Shown here piece by piece: positions 1 to 7,465 of a stretch of DNA of 49,489 nucleotides. A model generated the notes under the pieces. It saw only the letters and a program-made list of their open reading frames with translations, did not search any database and was not told where the DNA came from. Source of the DNA: Caldisphaera sp. (GTDB lineage: Archaea > Thermoproteota > Thermoprotei_A > Sulfolobales > Acidilobaceae); assembly GCA_002877855.1 (NCBI GenBank), contig PNIA01000024.1:1-49489 (forward strand), given 5' to 3'. Position 1 is the stretch's first letter, and each line of letters begins with the position of its first letter. The translations under genes were made by a program, and so were the position numbers.

Positions 1-48
1 GTTTAAAATTTCGTCGAGGCCTTTGATACCCAGCTTTGTTAGAGACAA
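1..48 (-). CDS. KaiC-like RecA-family ATPase, N-terminal fragment (runs off window)
   Basis: Only 16 codons are inside the window. Read on the minus strand from TTG at 48 they give MSLTKLGIKGLDEILN, the usual opening of KaiC/RadA-like archaeal ATPases (TGI.GLDE.L.GG). A GGTGT Shine-Dalgarno lies 5 nt before the TTG, and a TATA-like run (TTATATATT, about 86-95) precedes it. Function beyond 'KaiC-domain ATPase' cannot be judged from this fragment. The start is well supported by the SD spacing seen in neighbouring genes. Confidence 0.55.
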   Translation of the reverse strand, partial: MSLTKLGIKGLDEILN

Positions 49-95
49 TATTCACACCTTATTATTTATGTAATAAGAAGTTAAAAAATATATAA

Positions 96-159
96 GGGCT
101 CAGACCTGCGTGGGTATATCATTTATTTTAATCAACCCTTTCGAGCTTCTTCACTGCCC
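96..159 (-). ncRNA. C/D-box guide sRNA (predicted 2'-O-methylation guide)
   Basis: Read on the minus strand the order is: stem GGGC (159-156), box C GTGAAGA (154-148), 12-nt guide AGCTCGAAAGGG (147-136), box D' TTGA (135-132), 9-nt spacer, box C' ATGATAT (122-116), 12-nt guide ACCCACGCAGGT (115-104), box D CTGA (103-100) and closing stem GCCC (99-96). The size of 64 nt, two guides of exactly 12 nt and the GGGC/GCCC terminal stem match archaeal C/D sRNAs. By the N+5 rule the D guide would methylate the G in an ACCUG target and the D' guide the last U of CCCUU. The targets, probably rRNA or tRNA, were not searched. Box C has one mismatch, and C' and D' are degenerate, as is common. The RNA lies between tyrA and the KaiC-like gene. 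Confidence 0.7.
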
Positions 160-180
160 ATTATATAATTGATTAAAAAA

Positions 181-987
181 TTAATAACTCTCAATGCAAC
201 TATACATTTTTTTATACGCGTATTCTATCTCTTTTTCATCACTATTCGAATAAATTTCATTTAATATTTTATTTCTCTTATTTTTGTCTGATAAATCTGA
301 TAATATTTTTCTATAATTCTTTAACACGTTTTTAACTTCTTTTTGGCTAAATATATAATCAACAAATTCTGGAGAATCATTTAATATAGATAAGTAGTGA
401 TTTCTCAAATATTTAAATGTTGTACCTGATAATTTGTTTACAATATCTTTGTTATATGATGTTAAAATTTTATTTAACGATATACCAGCAATATATGATA
501 ATCCAATTGTTAACGAAATTATTTTGTCATGAGTTTCATAATCTACATAAAAAGTATTGAATCCAATATTTGAAAATAAGTTTTCAACTAGTTTTGATCC
601 ATCACTTTTACTAATAGGAATTATTGCTATATGATGTTTTTTTGGATCTTTCATTCCACTACCAAATAATGGGTGTATACTACTTAATAAAACATTAGAC
701 GAGAATTTATTATAATATTTTATAATTTCTTTTTTAAAAGTAGATATATCAAAAATTAATTTGTTACTTAAATCTCCATTTTTTGATATTTTAGCTAATT
801 TAGTTAAAATTTTTTTGTTGCCCTCATTGTTTGCTGATATCATAATATAATCACTATCTTTTATTACTCTTTGAAAACTTGCAGATTTTGTTTTTGGATC
901 ATTTATTAAAACATCAAATCCATGATTTTCGAAAAGTTTATAAAAAAGTTGCCCCATTTTGCCGTAGCCTATTATTCCTATTTTCAT
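181..987 (-). CDS. tyrA: Prephenate dehydrogenase
   Basis: 268 aa. The N-terminus is a Rossmann fold with GIIGYGKMG (residues 4-12), and IHPLFGSGMKDP in the middle is the TyrA signature. TyrA oxidatively decarboxylates prephenate to 4-hydroxyphenylpyruvate with NAD(P)+ in tyrosine synthesis. It is the last gene of a three-gene minus-strand operon: chorismate mutase, aminotransferase, tyrA. It begins only 10 nt after the aminotransferase stop, with a weak AAGGCG SD before ATG 987. There is no fused chorismate mutase, ACT or aminotransferase domain; those activities are separate neighbouring genes. Which of NAD or NADP is used cannot be read from the sequence. Confidence 0.88.
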   Translation of the reverse strand: MKIGIIGYGKMGQLFYKLFENHGFDVLINDPKTKSASFQRVIKDSDYIMISANNEGNKKILTKLAKISKNGDLSNKLIFDISTFKKEIIKYYNKFSSNVLLSSIHPLFGSGMKDPKKHHIAIIPISKSDGSKLVENLFSNIGFNTFYVDYETHDKIISLTIGLSYIAGISLNKILTSYNKDIVNKLSGTTFKYLRNHYLSILNDSPEFVDYIFSQKEVKNVLKNYRKILSDLSDKNKRNKILNEIYSNSDEKEIEYAYKKMYSCIESY

Positions 988-997
988 TTTTTTCGCC

Positions 998-2056
998 TTA
1001 GCTTTTCATTTCATCAATTGTTTCGTTTATTAGATCCGCGGCCAAAGGTATATTTTCTTCTTTAGTTGTCAAAGAAATCCTAATGAAATTCTCAAATTCG
1101 TTTCCAAAAGCTTCTCCAGGAAATATACCTATGCCTTTTTTAGCTAAATTATATGCGAGTTCAGTGCCAGACAATCCATTTAGCTTTAAGAATACATAAA
1201 AAGTTCCTTCAGGTCTTACATAAACAAATTTTTTGTTGTTAACTTTATTTAAAAATAAAATAAGTCTTTTATAATAAATATCTTTAACTTGATCTGCAAT
1301 AGAATCCCACATTTCTAAAGCCTTAATAGCAGCTCTTTGAGAGAATTTAGGAACTGAAGTTATGTTTGCTTTAATGAACCTACCTATTTTATCTATTAAT
1401 TGCTTATCTCCAACGGCATAACCTAATCTAAGACCTGGTAATGAAAATGTTTTTGAAAAACTAAAAATTGATACGGAATTTTGCAATATATAATCTGTCA
1501 GTTTAAATTTGAAACCATCAAAAACAATGTCCCTATACGCTTCATCAGAAACTATAGTTAGATTTTTATCTAAGGATTCATCAATTAATTCTTTTATCTT
1601 TTTTTGAGTAATAACTTTACCAGTTGGATTATTTGGGTAATTTATTATCAACGTTGTATCTTTTTCTATGTTGCTAAAATTAGGTTCCCATGAATTTTCC
1701 AGTTCAGTATTTAAAATAGAAATTTGTTTGTTGAATAAATTTGCAGAAAATTCATACCCAGACCAATAGGGTGATATTAAATTAACCTTTTTTGAAAATA
1801 AAATTAAGGATGATATAGCTGCTTTAGAGCCAGGAGTTATTATTACGTTATCGAGATCTACTTTATGATATTCAGCGATAACTTCCCTCAATTCGTCCAA
1901 ACCTTTATATGGTGCATATCCTAAATCTCTAATGTTTTTAGTTAGTTCATCAATTATTATATCATTAGGCTTTATATCAGGATCTCCTGCATCCATTCTT
2001 ATCTTTACTTTGTTTTTGCTGAGCTCGCTGAAGAAGTCATAAATATCAAATTTCAT
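998..2056 (-). CDS. Class I/II aminotransferase, probably aromatic amino acid or prephenate aminotransferase
   Basis: 352 aa from ATG 2056, which has GGTGA 5 nt upstream. An earlier in-frame ATG (2089) lies upstream of that SD and is unlikely to be used. The protein shows PNNPTG, the SDEAYRDI segment and the PLP-lysine motif SFSKTFSLPGLRLGY, all typical of fold-type I aminotransferases of the AspC family. Its start overlaps the chorismate mutase 3' end by 11 nt, so the two are probably translationally coupled, and tyrA follows. The operon context points to the last step of Tyr/Phe synthesis or to prephenate transamination. The substrate is inferred from context only. Confidence 0.82.
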   Translation of the reverse strand: MKFDIYDFFSELSKNKVKIRMDAGDPDIKPNDIIIDELTKNIRDLGYAPYKGLDELREVIAEYHKVDLDNVIITPGSKAAISSLILFSKKVNLISPYWSGYEFSANLFNKQISILNTELENSWEPNFSNIEKDTTLIINYPNNPTGKVITQKKIKELIDESLDKNLTIVSDEAYRDIVFDGFKFKLTDYILQNSVSIFSFSKTFSLPGLRLGYAVGDKQLIDKIGRFIKANITSVPKFSQRAAIKALEMWDSIADQVKDIYYKRLILFLNKVNNKKFVYVRPEGTFYVFLKLNGLSGTELAYNLAKKGIGIFPGEAFGNEFENFIRISLTTKEENIPLAADLINETIDEMKS

Positions 2057-2300
2057 TGTAATCACCTTGTGCTTTCTTACAAATATCAATTATTTCAATA
2101 TATATACTTTTAAAATTTCCGGCTCTTAATAAAATTTCTTTTTCTCTACTTTTATCTGTTATTTTTATTTTCTTTATTTTCTTTATTTTTCCTATTTCTT
2201 TACAAATAGAAACTCTTTCATCTAATAAATTAATTATTTGTTTGTCTATTTCATCTATTTTATTTCTCAATATATTAAGTTCCTCTGTATCAGTTTCCAT
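2046..2300 (-). CDS. aroQ: Chorismate mutase, AroQ type
   Basis: 84 aa from ATG 2300, preceded by GGTGATCAAA. The in-frame GTG at 2309 is part of that SD rather than a start. The helical pattern LRNKIDEIDKQIINLLDER, then IGKIK and later SREKEIL, is the AroQ core with the conserved Arg, Asp and Arg positions. It converts chorismate to prephenate. The length equals a single monofunctional AroQ domain. It is the first gene of the minus-strand operon with the aminotransferase and prephenate dehydrogenase. The lysine-rich linker (IKKIKKIK) is a little unusual but lies between helices. Confidence 0.85.
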   Translation of the reverse strand: METDTEELNILRNKIDEIDKQIINLLDERVSICKEIGKIKKIKKIKITDKSREKEILLRAGNFKSIYIEIIDICKKAQGDYNEI

Positions 2301-2309
2301 TTTGATCAC

Positions 2310-2736
2310 CTTTTGAATAAATCTTATGATAATTATCTTGATTCAAATTCCTAGAATTAGCTATTTCCAAAGAATAAAAAGTTAAATAAATCAATATTGG
2401 TATTCCATCACATCTCCCCACTAGTATCTTTAAGTGACAAATATTTATATTTTTCCTATTAAATTCCCACATATTATGTAGACATTATGTAAGAATTTAA
2501 TTACTTCATTGTTTTTAAAGAAGATTTGTTACAAATTATTCAAAAATTTAATAAATCATGTGAAAATATTAATAATAGAATCCTTCGTTATTGATGATAA
2601 GTGTTATTCGCAAAGGTTTTCTTTTTGTATATTAAAGAGGCTATCATATAATAATATAATAGGAAACTAGTAATATTTAATGGGATGTCCGAAAAAAGCT
2701 ATCTGAAAAATGATGATAGTCTGGAGCAGGGAACCA
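2310..2736. other. Intergenic region, no convincing gene; possible decayed C/D sRNA at its right end
   Basis: About 430 nt of AT-rich sequence between the aroQ operon and the LysN-like aminotransferase. A 60-codon minus-strand frame (2290-2472) has no SD and overlaps the aroQ start and its SD, so it is not accepted. On the plus strand, CTGA (2703-2706), AAAA and TGATGA (2711-2716) resemble the D'/C' pair of a C/D sRNA, but the flanking C (GGGATGT, 2681-2687) is poor and no proper D box follows. A 5-bp hairpin CTATC/GATAG covers the same bases. The promoter for the aroQ operon should lie in the left part. Confidence 0.3.
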
Positions 2737-3405
2737 TTACTTTATAATTTCTTTTGCAGTTTCTCCAATTATTTTAATTCCTTCTTTAAGTTTATCTATG
2801 CTTGGATAACTAAAGTTAACTCTCATAGCATTTGAACCGCTTCCATCTGCAAAGAAGTTTCTTCCAGGAACGTATGCTACTCCTCTTTCAATAGCCTTTG
2901 GAAGCATTTCAGTAGTATCTACTTCTTTAGGTAAATACACAAAAGCAAAAAGGCCTCCTTTAGGTTTGTACCATTCTGAACCGCTTGGCATGTATTCTTC
3001 CAAAGATTCTATAAGTACATCCCTTTTCTTTCTATAAACTTTCCTAGCATTTTCTATTGTTTCATCAACTACGCCTTCCTTAATAGCATACATAGCAATA
3101 TATTGAGACAAGGTGGATGAATGAAGATCAACTATTTGTTTAGCAAGTTCAACAGTTCTTGTAAATTGTCTTGGAGCAATCATATATCCTAATCTTAGAC
3201 CAGGTGCAAGTATTTTACTAAAAGTGCCCATGTAAATTACTCTACCTTCACTATCTAATGTTTTCAAACTAGTAAACCTTTTATCAGTATCAAATACAAA
3301 GAATCCATACGGATCATCTTCTATAACTAAGATGTCATATTTATTTGCAATTTCTATTAATTGTTTTCTTCTATCATCGCTCATAATAACTCCAGTAGGG
3401 TTATG
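2737..3405 (-). repeat. 669-bp identical direct repeat, copy 1 (partner 23536-24204)
   Basis: The segment from the outer base of the stop codon to the C of the His codon in HNPTG is the same, as far as I compared it, as 23536-24204 in the same orientation at an offset of 20,799 bp. Identity stops sharply at both ends. Outside it the two aminotransferases are clearly diverged and their downstream DNA is unrelated. This is the footprint of recent gene conversion or partial gene replacement. Confidence 0.93.
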
Positions 3406-3948
3406 ACTAGTTGCAACTGTATATATAGCTTTTATTTTTTTCCCTGAATCCTTTGCTTTTTTAATTTCCCTTTCTATCATTTCGACCTTCATTCCATCTT
3501 CATCTAGTGGTATTGAAATGAAGTTAGCACCAAAGAATCTAAAAGCATTTAGTGCTGCAAGGTATGTTGGTGCCTCAACTATAATATTATCTCCTGGATC
3601 AATTAATGATAAACCAATTAAATATATTGCTTCTTGGCTTCCAGTTGTTACTGCAACTCTATCATCTTCGTTAACCTTAACCCCTTTTGAAAGTGCAAAT
3701 GATGCAACGGCATTTCTAAATGGTGTAACACCTAAAGTTGGTGAGTATTGTAATGCATTATCTCCTAAATCTTCAAGAACTCTTTTTGCTATATCTGCTA
3801 GCTGCTGTTTTGGAAAAACTTCTGGTCCAGGTAAGCCTCCGGCTAAGCTTATTATATTTTTACCTTCTGTTAATGTTAGGATTTCTCTAATTTCAGAAGG
3901 CTTCAAAGATTGTGATCTATAAGATATTTTACCTGAGTAATCTACCAA
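2737..3948 (-). CDS. LysN-like PLP aminotransferase (2-aminoadipate/aromatic type)
   Basis: 403 aa starting at TTG 3948, with GGTGA 7 nt upstream. It has the family order: SLAGGLPGPEVFP near residue 36, LQYSPTLG, TTGSQEAIYL, SHNPTGV, EDDPYGFF and the PLP lysine in GTFSKILAPGLRLGY. Archaeal members of this group (LysN/AroAT I) transaminate 2-aminoadipate, leucine or aromatic amino acids. The gene is monocistronic with its own TATA box near 4012-4021. The last 669 bp (2737-3405) are base-for-base the same as 23536-24204 in a second aminotransferase. The N-terminal half is of normal family type, which makes this the likelier original copy. The precise substrate is unknown. Confidence 0.85.
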   Translation of the reverse strand: MVDYSGKISYRSQSLKPSEIREILTLTEGKNIISLAGGLPGPEVFPKQQLADIAKRVLEDLGDNALQYSPTLGVTPFRNAVASFALSKGVKVNEDDRVAVTTGSQEAIYLIGLSLIDPGDNIIVEAPTYLAALNAFRFFGANFISIPLDEDGMKVEMIEREIKKAKDSGKKIKAIYTVATSHNPTGVIMSDDRRKQLIEIANKYDILVIEDDPYGFFVFDTDKRFTSLKTLDSEGRVIYMGTFSKILAPGLRLGYMIAPRQFTRTVELAKQIVDLHSSTLSQYIAMYAIKEGVVDETIENARKVYRKKRDVLIESLEEYMPSGSEWYKPKGGLFAFVYLPKEVDTTEMLPKAIERGVAYVPGRNFFADGSGSNAMRVNFSYPSIDKLKEGIKIIGETAKEIIK

Positions 3949-4011
3949 CTTTTTTTCACCAAAGTTAACAGGTAAGAAAAGATTTAAATCTATTAATGAT
4001 TAGTAAAACGT

Positions 4012-4021
4012 TTTATATAAA
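4012..4021 (-). promoter_or_regulatory. TATA box of the LysN-like aminotransferase
   Basis: On the minus strand the sequence is TTTATATAAA, a strong archaeal TATA box. It is about 63-73 nt upstream of the TTG start, leaving room for a leader of roughly 40 nt that carries the GGTGA SD. The palindrome AAAACGTTTT (4005-4014) overlaps its end and could bind a regulator; a related AAACGTTTT occurs on the other side of the tRNA near 4222. Confidence 0.5.
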
Positions 4022-4086
4022 CTATTCATAATGAACACATAGTGGGATACAGAAAACTGTCCCATTTCAGTAAAAGATTAAAGCAG

Positions 4087-4096
4087 TTTTAATAAT
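4087..4096 (+). promoter_or_regulatory. TATA-like element of the tRNA-Thr gene
   Basis: TTTTAATAAT is centred about 18-20 nt before the first base of the tRNA, which suits a transcript starting a few bases upstream of the mature 5' end. No other promoter-like sequence lies close by. Confidence 0.4.
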
Positions 4097-4109
4097 AAGA
4101 TCAGAATGG

Positions 4110-4207
4110 GCCGCCGTAGCTCAGTAGGTAGAGCGCTGGCCTCGTATGTGCAAGACCGAAATCGCAGGGAAAGCCAGTGGTCGCGGGTTCAAGTCCCGCC
4201 GGCGGCT
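4110..4207 (+). tRNA. tRNA-Thr (anticodon CGU) with a 25-nt intron
   Basis: The acceptor stem GCCGCCG (4110-4116) pairs with CGGCGGC (4200-4206), and the discriminator is U (4207), as expected for archaeal tRNA-Thr. The D arm GCTC/GAGC is present. The anticodon stem CTGGC (4136-4140) pairs with GCCAG (4173-4177). The T arm GCGGG-TTCAAGT-CCCGC is at 4183-4199. No CCA is encoded. The intron is at about 4147-4171, the canonical 37/38 position; shifting it by one base gives the same mature loop CUCGUAA, so the anticodon is CGU (4143-4145). The intron pairs TGTG with CGCA, leaving only a short imperfect central helix in the splicing motif. Confidence 0.92.
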
Positions 4208-4266
4208 CTTTATAAAATGGTAAACGTTTTATTTTTGTAATATAGTACTTAAGTTGAGGTAAGAAA

Positions 4267-4995
4267 ATGGCCACAAAACTGTTATTTCAAATAGATTCAT
4301 ATATGAAAGAATTTGAAGGGAAAGTTACTAAAATTGATGGAAACAAAGTTTATTTTGATCAAACAGCATTTCATCCGGGCCCTTTTGGAGGATTAGCGGC
4401 AGACGCAGGTTTTATTGAATTAAAAAAGAATGGTTATAAGATTAAAGTTATAGACGTTAAAATGGAGGAAAATGATGAGGTAGCTCATTATTTGGAAAAC
4501 ACTAATAATATTTCAATAGGTGATGAAATAAAAGGTTATATAGACTGGGAAAAAAGATATACTATGATGAAATTACATACTGCTAGCCATATACTTTCTT
4601 CTGTTATGTATAGCAAATATGGAGCTAAGATAACAGGTGGTCATATAGATTATGAGTCAGCCAAAGATGACTTCGACTTAACTAATGTAAGTGATTGGAA
4701 GAAAGCATTACTAGATGCTGTGGAAGAAAGCAATAATTTAATTCAAAAATGTGTTGAAGTTAAGGTATATTGGTTGCCAAGAGAAGAAGCATTAAAGATT
4801 CCTGGGATTATAAAGCTTGCAGAAAAGATGCCTCCTAGTGTGGACAAGTTTAGAATAGTCGAAATAACAGGCATTGATATTCAAGCCGATGGAGGTCCTC
4901 ATGTTAAAAATACATGTGAAATAGGCAAGATAAAAGTTATTAACGTTGAGAATAGAGGTAAAGTAAAGAAAAGAATATATTATACGGTAGGATGA
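4267..4995 (+). CDS. alaX: AlaX-type aminoacyl-tRNA editing hydrolase
   Basis: 242 aa, about the size of AlaX-M. A free-standing relative of the AlaRS editing domain, it hydrolyses mischarged tRNA, typically Ser-tRNA(Ala). An N-terminal beta domain contains FHPGPFGGLAADAGF, corresponding to the GG-Q/D-G motif. The zinc motif HTASH is at 104-108 and the second metal motif lies in DIQADGGPHVKNTCEIG. There the usual Cys four residues before His212 is Asp208, so metal binding may differ. ATG 4267 follows GAGGT. The gene starts 60 nt after a tRNA-Thr gene and is followed after 7 nt by an unknown protein that leads into glgA. Confidence 0.85.
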   Translation: MATKLLFQIDSYMKEFEGKVTKIDGNKVYFDQTAFHPGPFGGLAADAGFIELKKNGYKIKVIDVKMEENDEVAHYLENTNNISIGDEIKGYIDWEKRYTMMKLHTASHILSSVMYSKYGAKITGGHIDYESAKDDFDLTNVSDWKKALLDAVEESNNLIQKCVEVKVYWLPREEALKIPGIIKLAEKMPPSVDKFRIVEITGIDIQADGGPHVKNTCEIGKIKVINVENRGKVKKRIYYTVG

Positions 4996-5002
4996 TTAAG
5001 TA

Positions 5003-5791
5003 ATGATTTCAATGAATAAAGAAAAAAATGATGAGCTTTGGGCAAAAAAGCTTATAGATGAATGTATTAAGAATTATAAAAATAATAATGATGCAAAGGG
5101 TTACATTCCTACATGTTTAAGTGAATTAAAGGATCAAATAGAAAGGGGGGTTGCAAAAGAGAATATAATAAATTATATTTTAGACTTGAAAAAATTAGCT
5201 TCAGACTTGTTTAATAAATTGATATTTGAATATAATTTAGAATATCAATTACCTTTAAACGTAAATCCTGATAATGATGTGGCAGTTTATGTTTGGCCTT
5301 CAATATTATCAAATGGCAATAGTCTTAGACTATATTCTTTAACATTATATAATTGGTTTTCGTTTTCCTTTAAATCTGGAGACGGAAAAAGTGAATTAGA
5401 ACCCATTACATTTATTTTTAACAAGAAAAAAGACAAATATAATTTATTAATGGCATATGCCAGAGTTCATTATGATTTATGTGAGTATAATGTGGATAAA
5501 ATTAAAGATATAAAAATTGTATTCGCTAGATATGGTCATACTCCTTATATTTTAGGAGAAAATTATGTAAGAGTGAGATGCCCTAAGATAAAACATAATT
5601 CTGCAAGAACTGGAAGGAATTATTGGGATAGATTGTGGCTTATAGCTGGAAACATATTTACTAGAATTACTGGAATTAGGAAGATACAATTTAGATTTAA
5701 GAATAATTTGAGAACATATATCCTTGGTTGCTTACCTAAAACAATGAATAATCCATTTAAGAGTCCCATTTATCCTATACAATTCTTTTAA
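5003..5791 (+). CDS. Conserved-looking protein of unknown function in the alaX-glgA cluster
   Basis: 262 aa, family not recognised. The first 75 residues look helical and charged (DELWAKKLIDECIKNY, then ENIINYILDLKKLASDLF). The rest is a mixed alpha/beta domain rich in aromatic residues, with VAVYVWPSIL and FARYGHTPYILGENYVRVRCP and a basic C-terminus. There are no membrane segments and no signal peptide. It begins 7 nt after alaX (GGATGATT before ATG 5003) and ends 32 nt before the GlgA start, so it probably belongs to one transcript with them. A role in glycogen metabolism is only guilt by association. Confidence 0.7.
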   Translation: MISMNKEKNDELWAKKLIDECIKNYKNNNDAKGYIPTCLSELKDQIERGVAKENIINYILDLKKLASDLFNKLIFEYNLEYQLPLNVNPDNDVAVYVWPSILSNGNSLRLYSLTLYNWFSFSFKSGDGKSELEPITFIFNKKKDKYNLLMAYARVHYDLCEYNVDKIKDIKIVFARYGHTPYILGENYVRVRCPKIKHNSARTGRNYWDRLWLIAGNIFTRITGIRKIQFRFKNNLRTYILGCLPKTMNNPFKSPIYPIQFF

Positions 5792-5823
5792 GCTATACTA
5801 ATCACAAATTAAGGGGAAAAGAA

Positions 5824-7416
5824 TTGCAAAATTATAAACTGATCGCGCCTAGAAAAATTAGAAAGGTTTGGATAATAACGTTCGAATATTCTCCTATAGT
5901 TAAAGTAGGTGGTTTAGGCGAGGCAGTATATCAATTTTCAAAAGCATTAAGTAAAGAAGGAATAGATGTAACAATTATAATGCCATCTCATGGTAGACAT
6001 TTGGATTTATCGATTAGATCAAAATATAACTTTACTCCATTAAATTTTACAGCTTGCGGCGAAAGGATTGGTTTGGATGGGAAGAATTATAGTTATTGTA
6101 TTGGAGCCGAAGAAGCTAATATTAATGGAATTAAAATAATATTATTTAAAGGGCTTGATTATTCTACTGGAATAATTTTCGATTCATGGAATGTTTATTC
6201 TAATGTAGAAGAAAAATCAGCATTGCTTACAAGATCAGTAAAAATATTGGCATGGCATGAAAATCCAGCCGATTTAATCCATATAAATGATTGGCATACA
6301 GTATTACCTGGAGTTGCGTTGAGAGATGAGCTTGAAAAAAGAGGCATTTCAGTACCATTGGTTTATACTATACATTTATCAGGTTCCCCTAATTTTCCCT
6401 GGCATTACGCGTCAGACAAGTGGGCAGGTTTAGATAACAACTATCATAAAATATGGAGGGTTTCTAAACATGAACCAATACAATATGAAAAACTTTGGAA
6501 TCAGTTAAATGGTAATGTAGAAGCTTTTGGTGTTTATGTATCAGATTATATTTCAACAGTGAGCAGATCTTATTTAAGGGAAGAGCTTTTTTCTAGATAT
6601 GGTGATTGGATCGAAGGAAAGTCATGTGTTGTATATAATACAACAGATTGGGATATAAAAAAAGTTGAAAAATGGATTCAAGAAAAGTATGGTTTTGTCG
6701 GAAAAGAAATTGCATGGGATATTATCAAGGAATATATTAGAAATTCAAGTTGGACTGGCTATGATATATATGATTCCTCTAAGGCTATAATGCTGGTTGT
6801 AGGAAGGCTTACATCTCAGAAAGGAATAGATTTGGCTATAAGGGCCTTGGACTATGCACCCTCAGTAAATCTGGTTATACTTGGAGTATCAGTAGGAGAT
6901 TACGGCTATGAACAATACATTAAACATTTGTTGGAAGAAAGAAAAGGAAGAGCAATAATAACTACAACTAAAATCAACGAAGATGCTTACAAAGCATTAT
7001 TTAGAGTTTCCGCATCTTTGGTAATGCCTTCAAGATGGGAGCCTTTTGGATTAGTTGCTATAGAGTCATTATCTCAAGGGACTCCTGTCATAGCTAATTC
7101 AGTAGGCGGATTAAAAGAAATAATTGATGATATTAGAGGTGGCAAAGGCAATGGTATACTCGTTAAACCTGAAGATACTTATGAGCTTGGATTAGCCATG
7201 GAATCTTTTGCAAATCTAATGTGGTTTGAGAATTTTAATAACATACCTATAGACTCAATTAGGGATTTTGTTTTAAAAAATAATATGCTTCCTGAAGAAA
7301 TTAGAATTAATGCAATAAATAAGGTTGATAAAAATTTTAGGATTGATAACCAAATTGAGCAGTTAAAATCATGCTATGAAAAGGCAAGAATAATGTCTTA
7401 TTATAGAACGTTATAA
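5824..7416 (+). CDS. glgA: Glycogen synthase, GT5 family
   Basis: 530 aa from TTG 5824 with AAGGGG upstream. The N-terminal domain has the KVGGLGEAV motif (about residues 27-35), which binds the nucleotide sugar, and HINDWHT. The C-terminal GT-B domain has VVGRLTSQKGID and the donor-site SRWEPFGLVAIESLSQGTP with the conserved Glu-x7-Glu. Archaeal GlgA transfers glucose from ADP- or UDP-glucose to growing glycogen in the cytoplasm. A GH57 enzyme follows after 49 nt, a pairing seen in other Crenarchaeota. The C-terminal ~70 residues beyond the catalytic domain are helical with no recognised motif. Confidence 0.92.
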   Translation: MQNYKLIAPRKIRKVWIITFEYSPIVKVGGLGEAVYQFSKALSKEGIDVTIIMPSHGRHLDLSIRSKYNFTPLNFTACGERIGLDGKNYSYCIGAEEANINGIKIILFKGLDYSTGIIFDSWNVYSNVEEKSALLTRSVKILAWHENPADLIHINDWHTVLPGVALRDELEKRGISVPLVYTIHLSGSPNFPWHYASDKWAGLDNNYHKIWRVSKHEPIQYEKLWNQLNGNVEAFGVYVSDYISTVSRSYLREELFSRYGDWIEGKSCVVYNTTDWDIKKVEKWIQEKYGFVGKEIAWDIIKEYIRNSSWTGYDIYDSSKAIMLVVGRLTSQKGIDLAIRALDYAPSVNLVILGVSVGDYGYEQYIKHLLEERKGRAIITTTKINEDAYKALFRVSASLVMPSRWEPFGLVAIESLSQGTPVIANSVGGLKEIIDDIRGGKGNGILVKPEDTYELGLAMESFANLMWFENFNNIPIDSIRDFVLKNNMLPEEIRINAINKVDKNFRIDNQIEQLKSCYEKARIMSYYRTL

Positions 7417-7465
7417 CATAAATAAATTTTAATTCTTAATAACATTATTAAACAAGGTGCATGCC

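Noticed and set aside
2290..2472. 60-codon minus-strand frame upstream of the chorismate mutase gene
   Set aside because: It overlaps the aroQ start and SD, has no SD of its own and no recognisable protein features.
4044..4063. Hairpin GGGA-t-ACAG / CTGT-CCC upstream of tRNA-Thr
   Set aside because: It is short, bulged and not followed by a T-run. It lies between divergent transcripts, so a terminator role is unlikely and no other role is evident.
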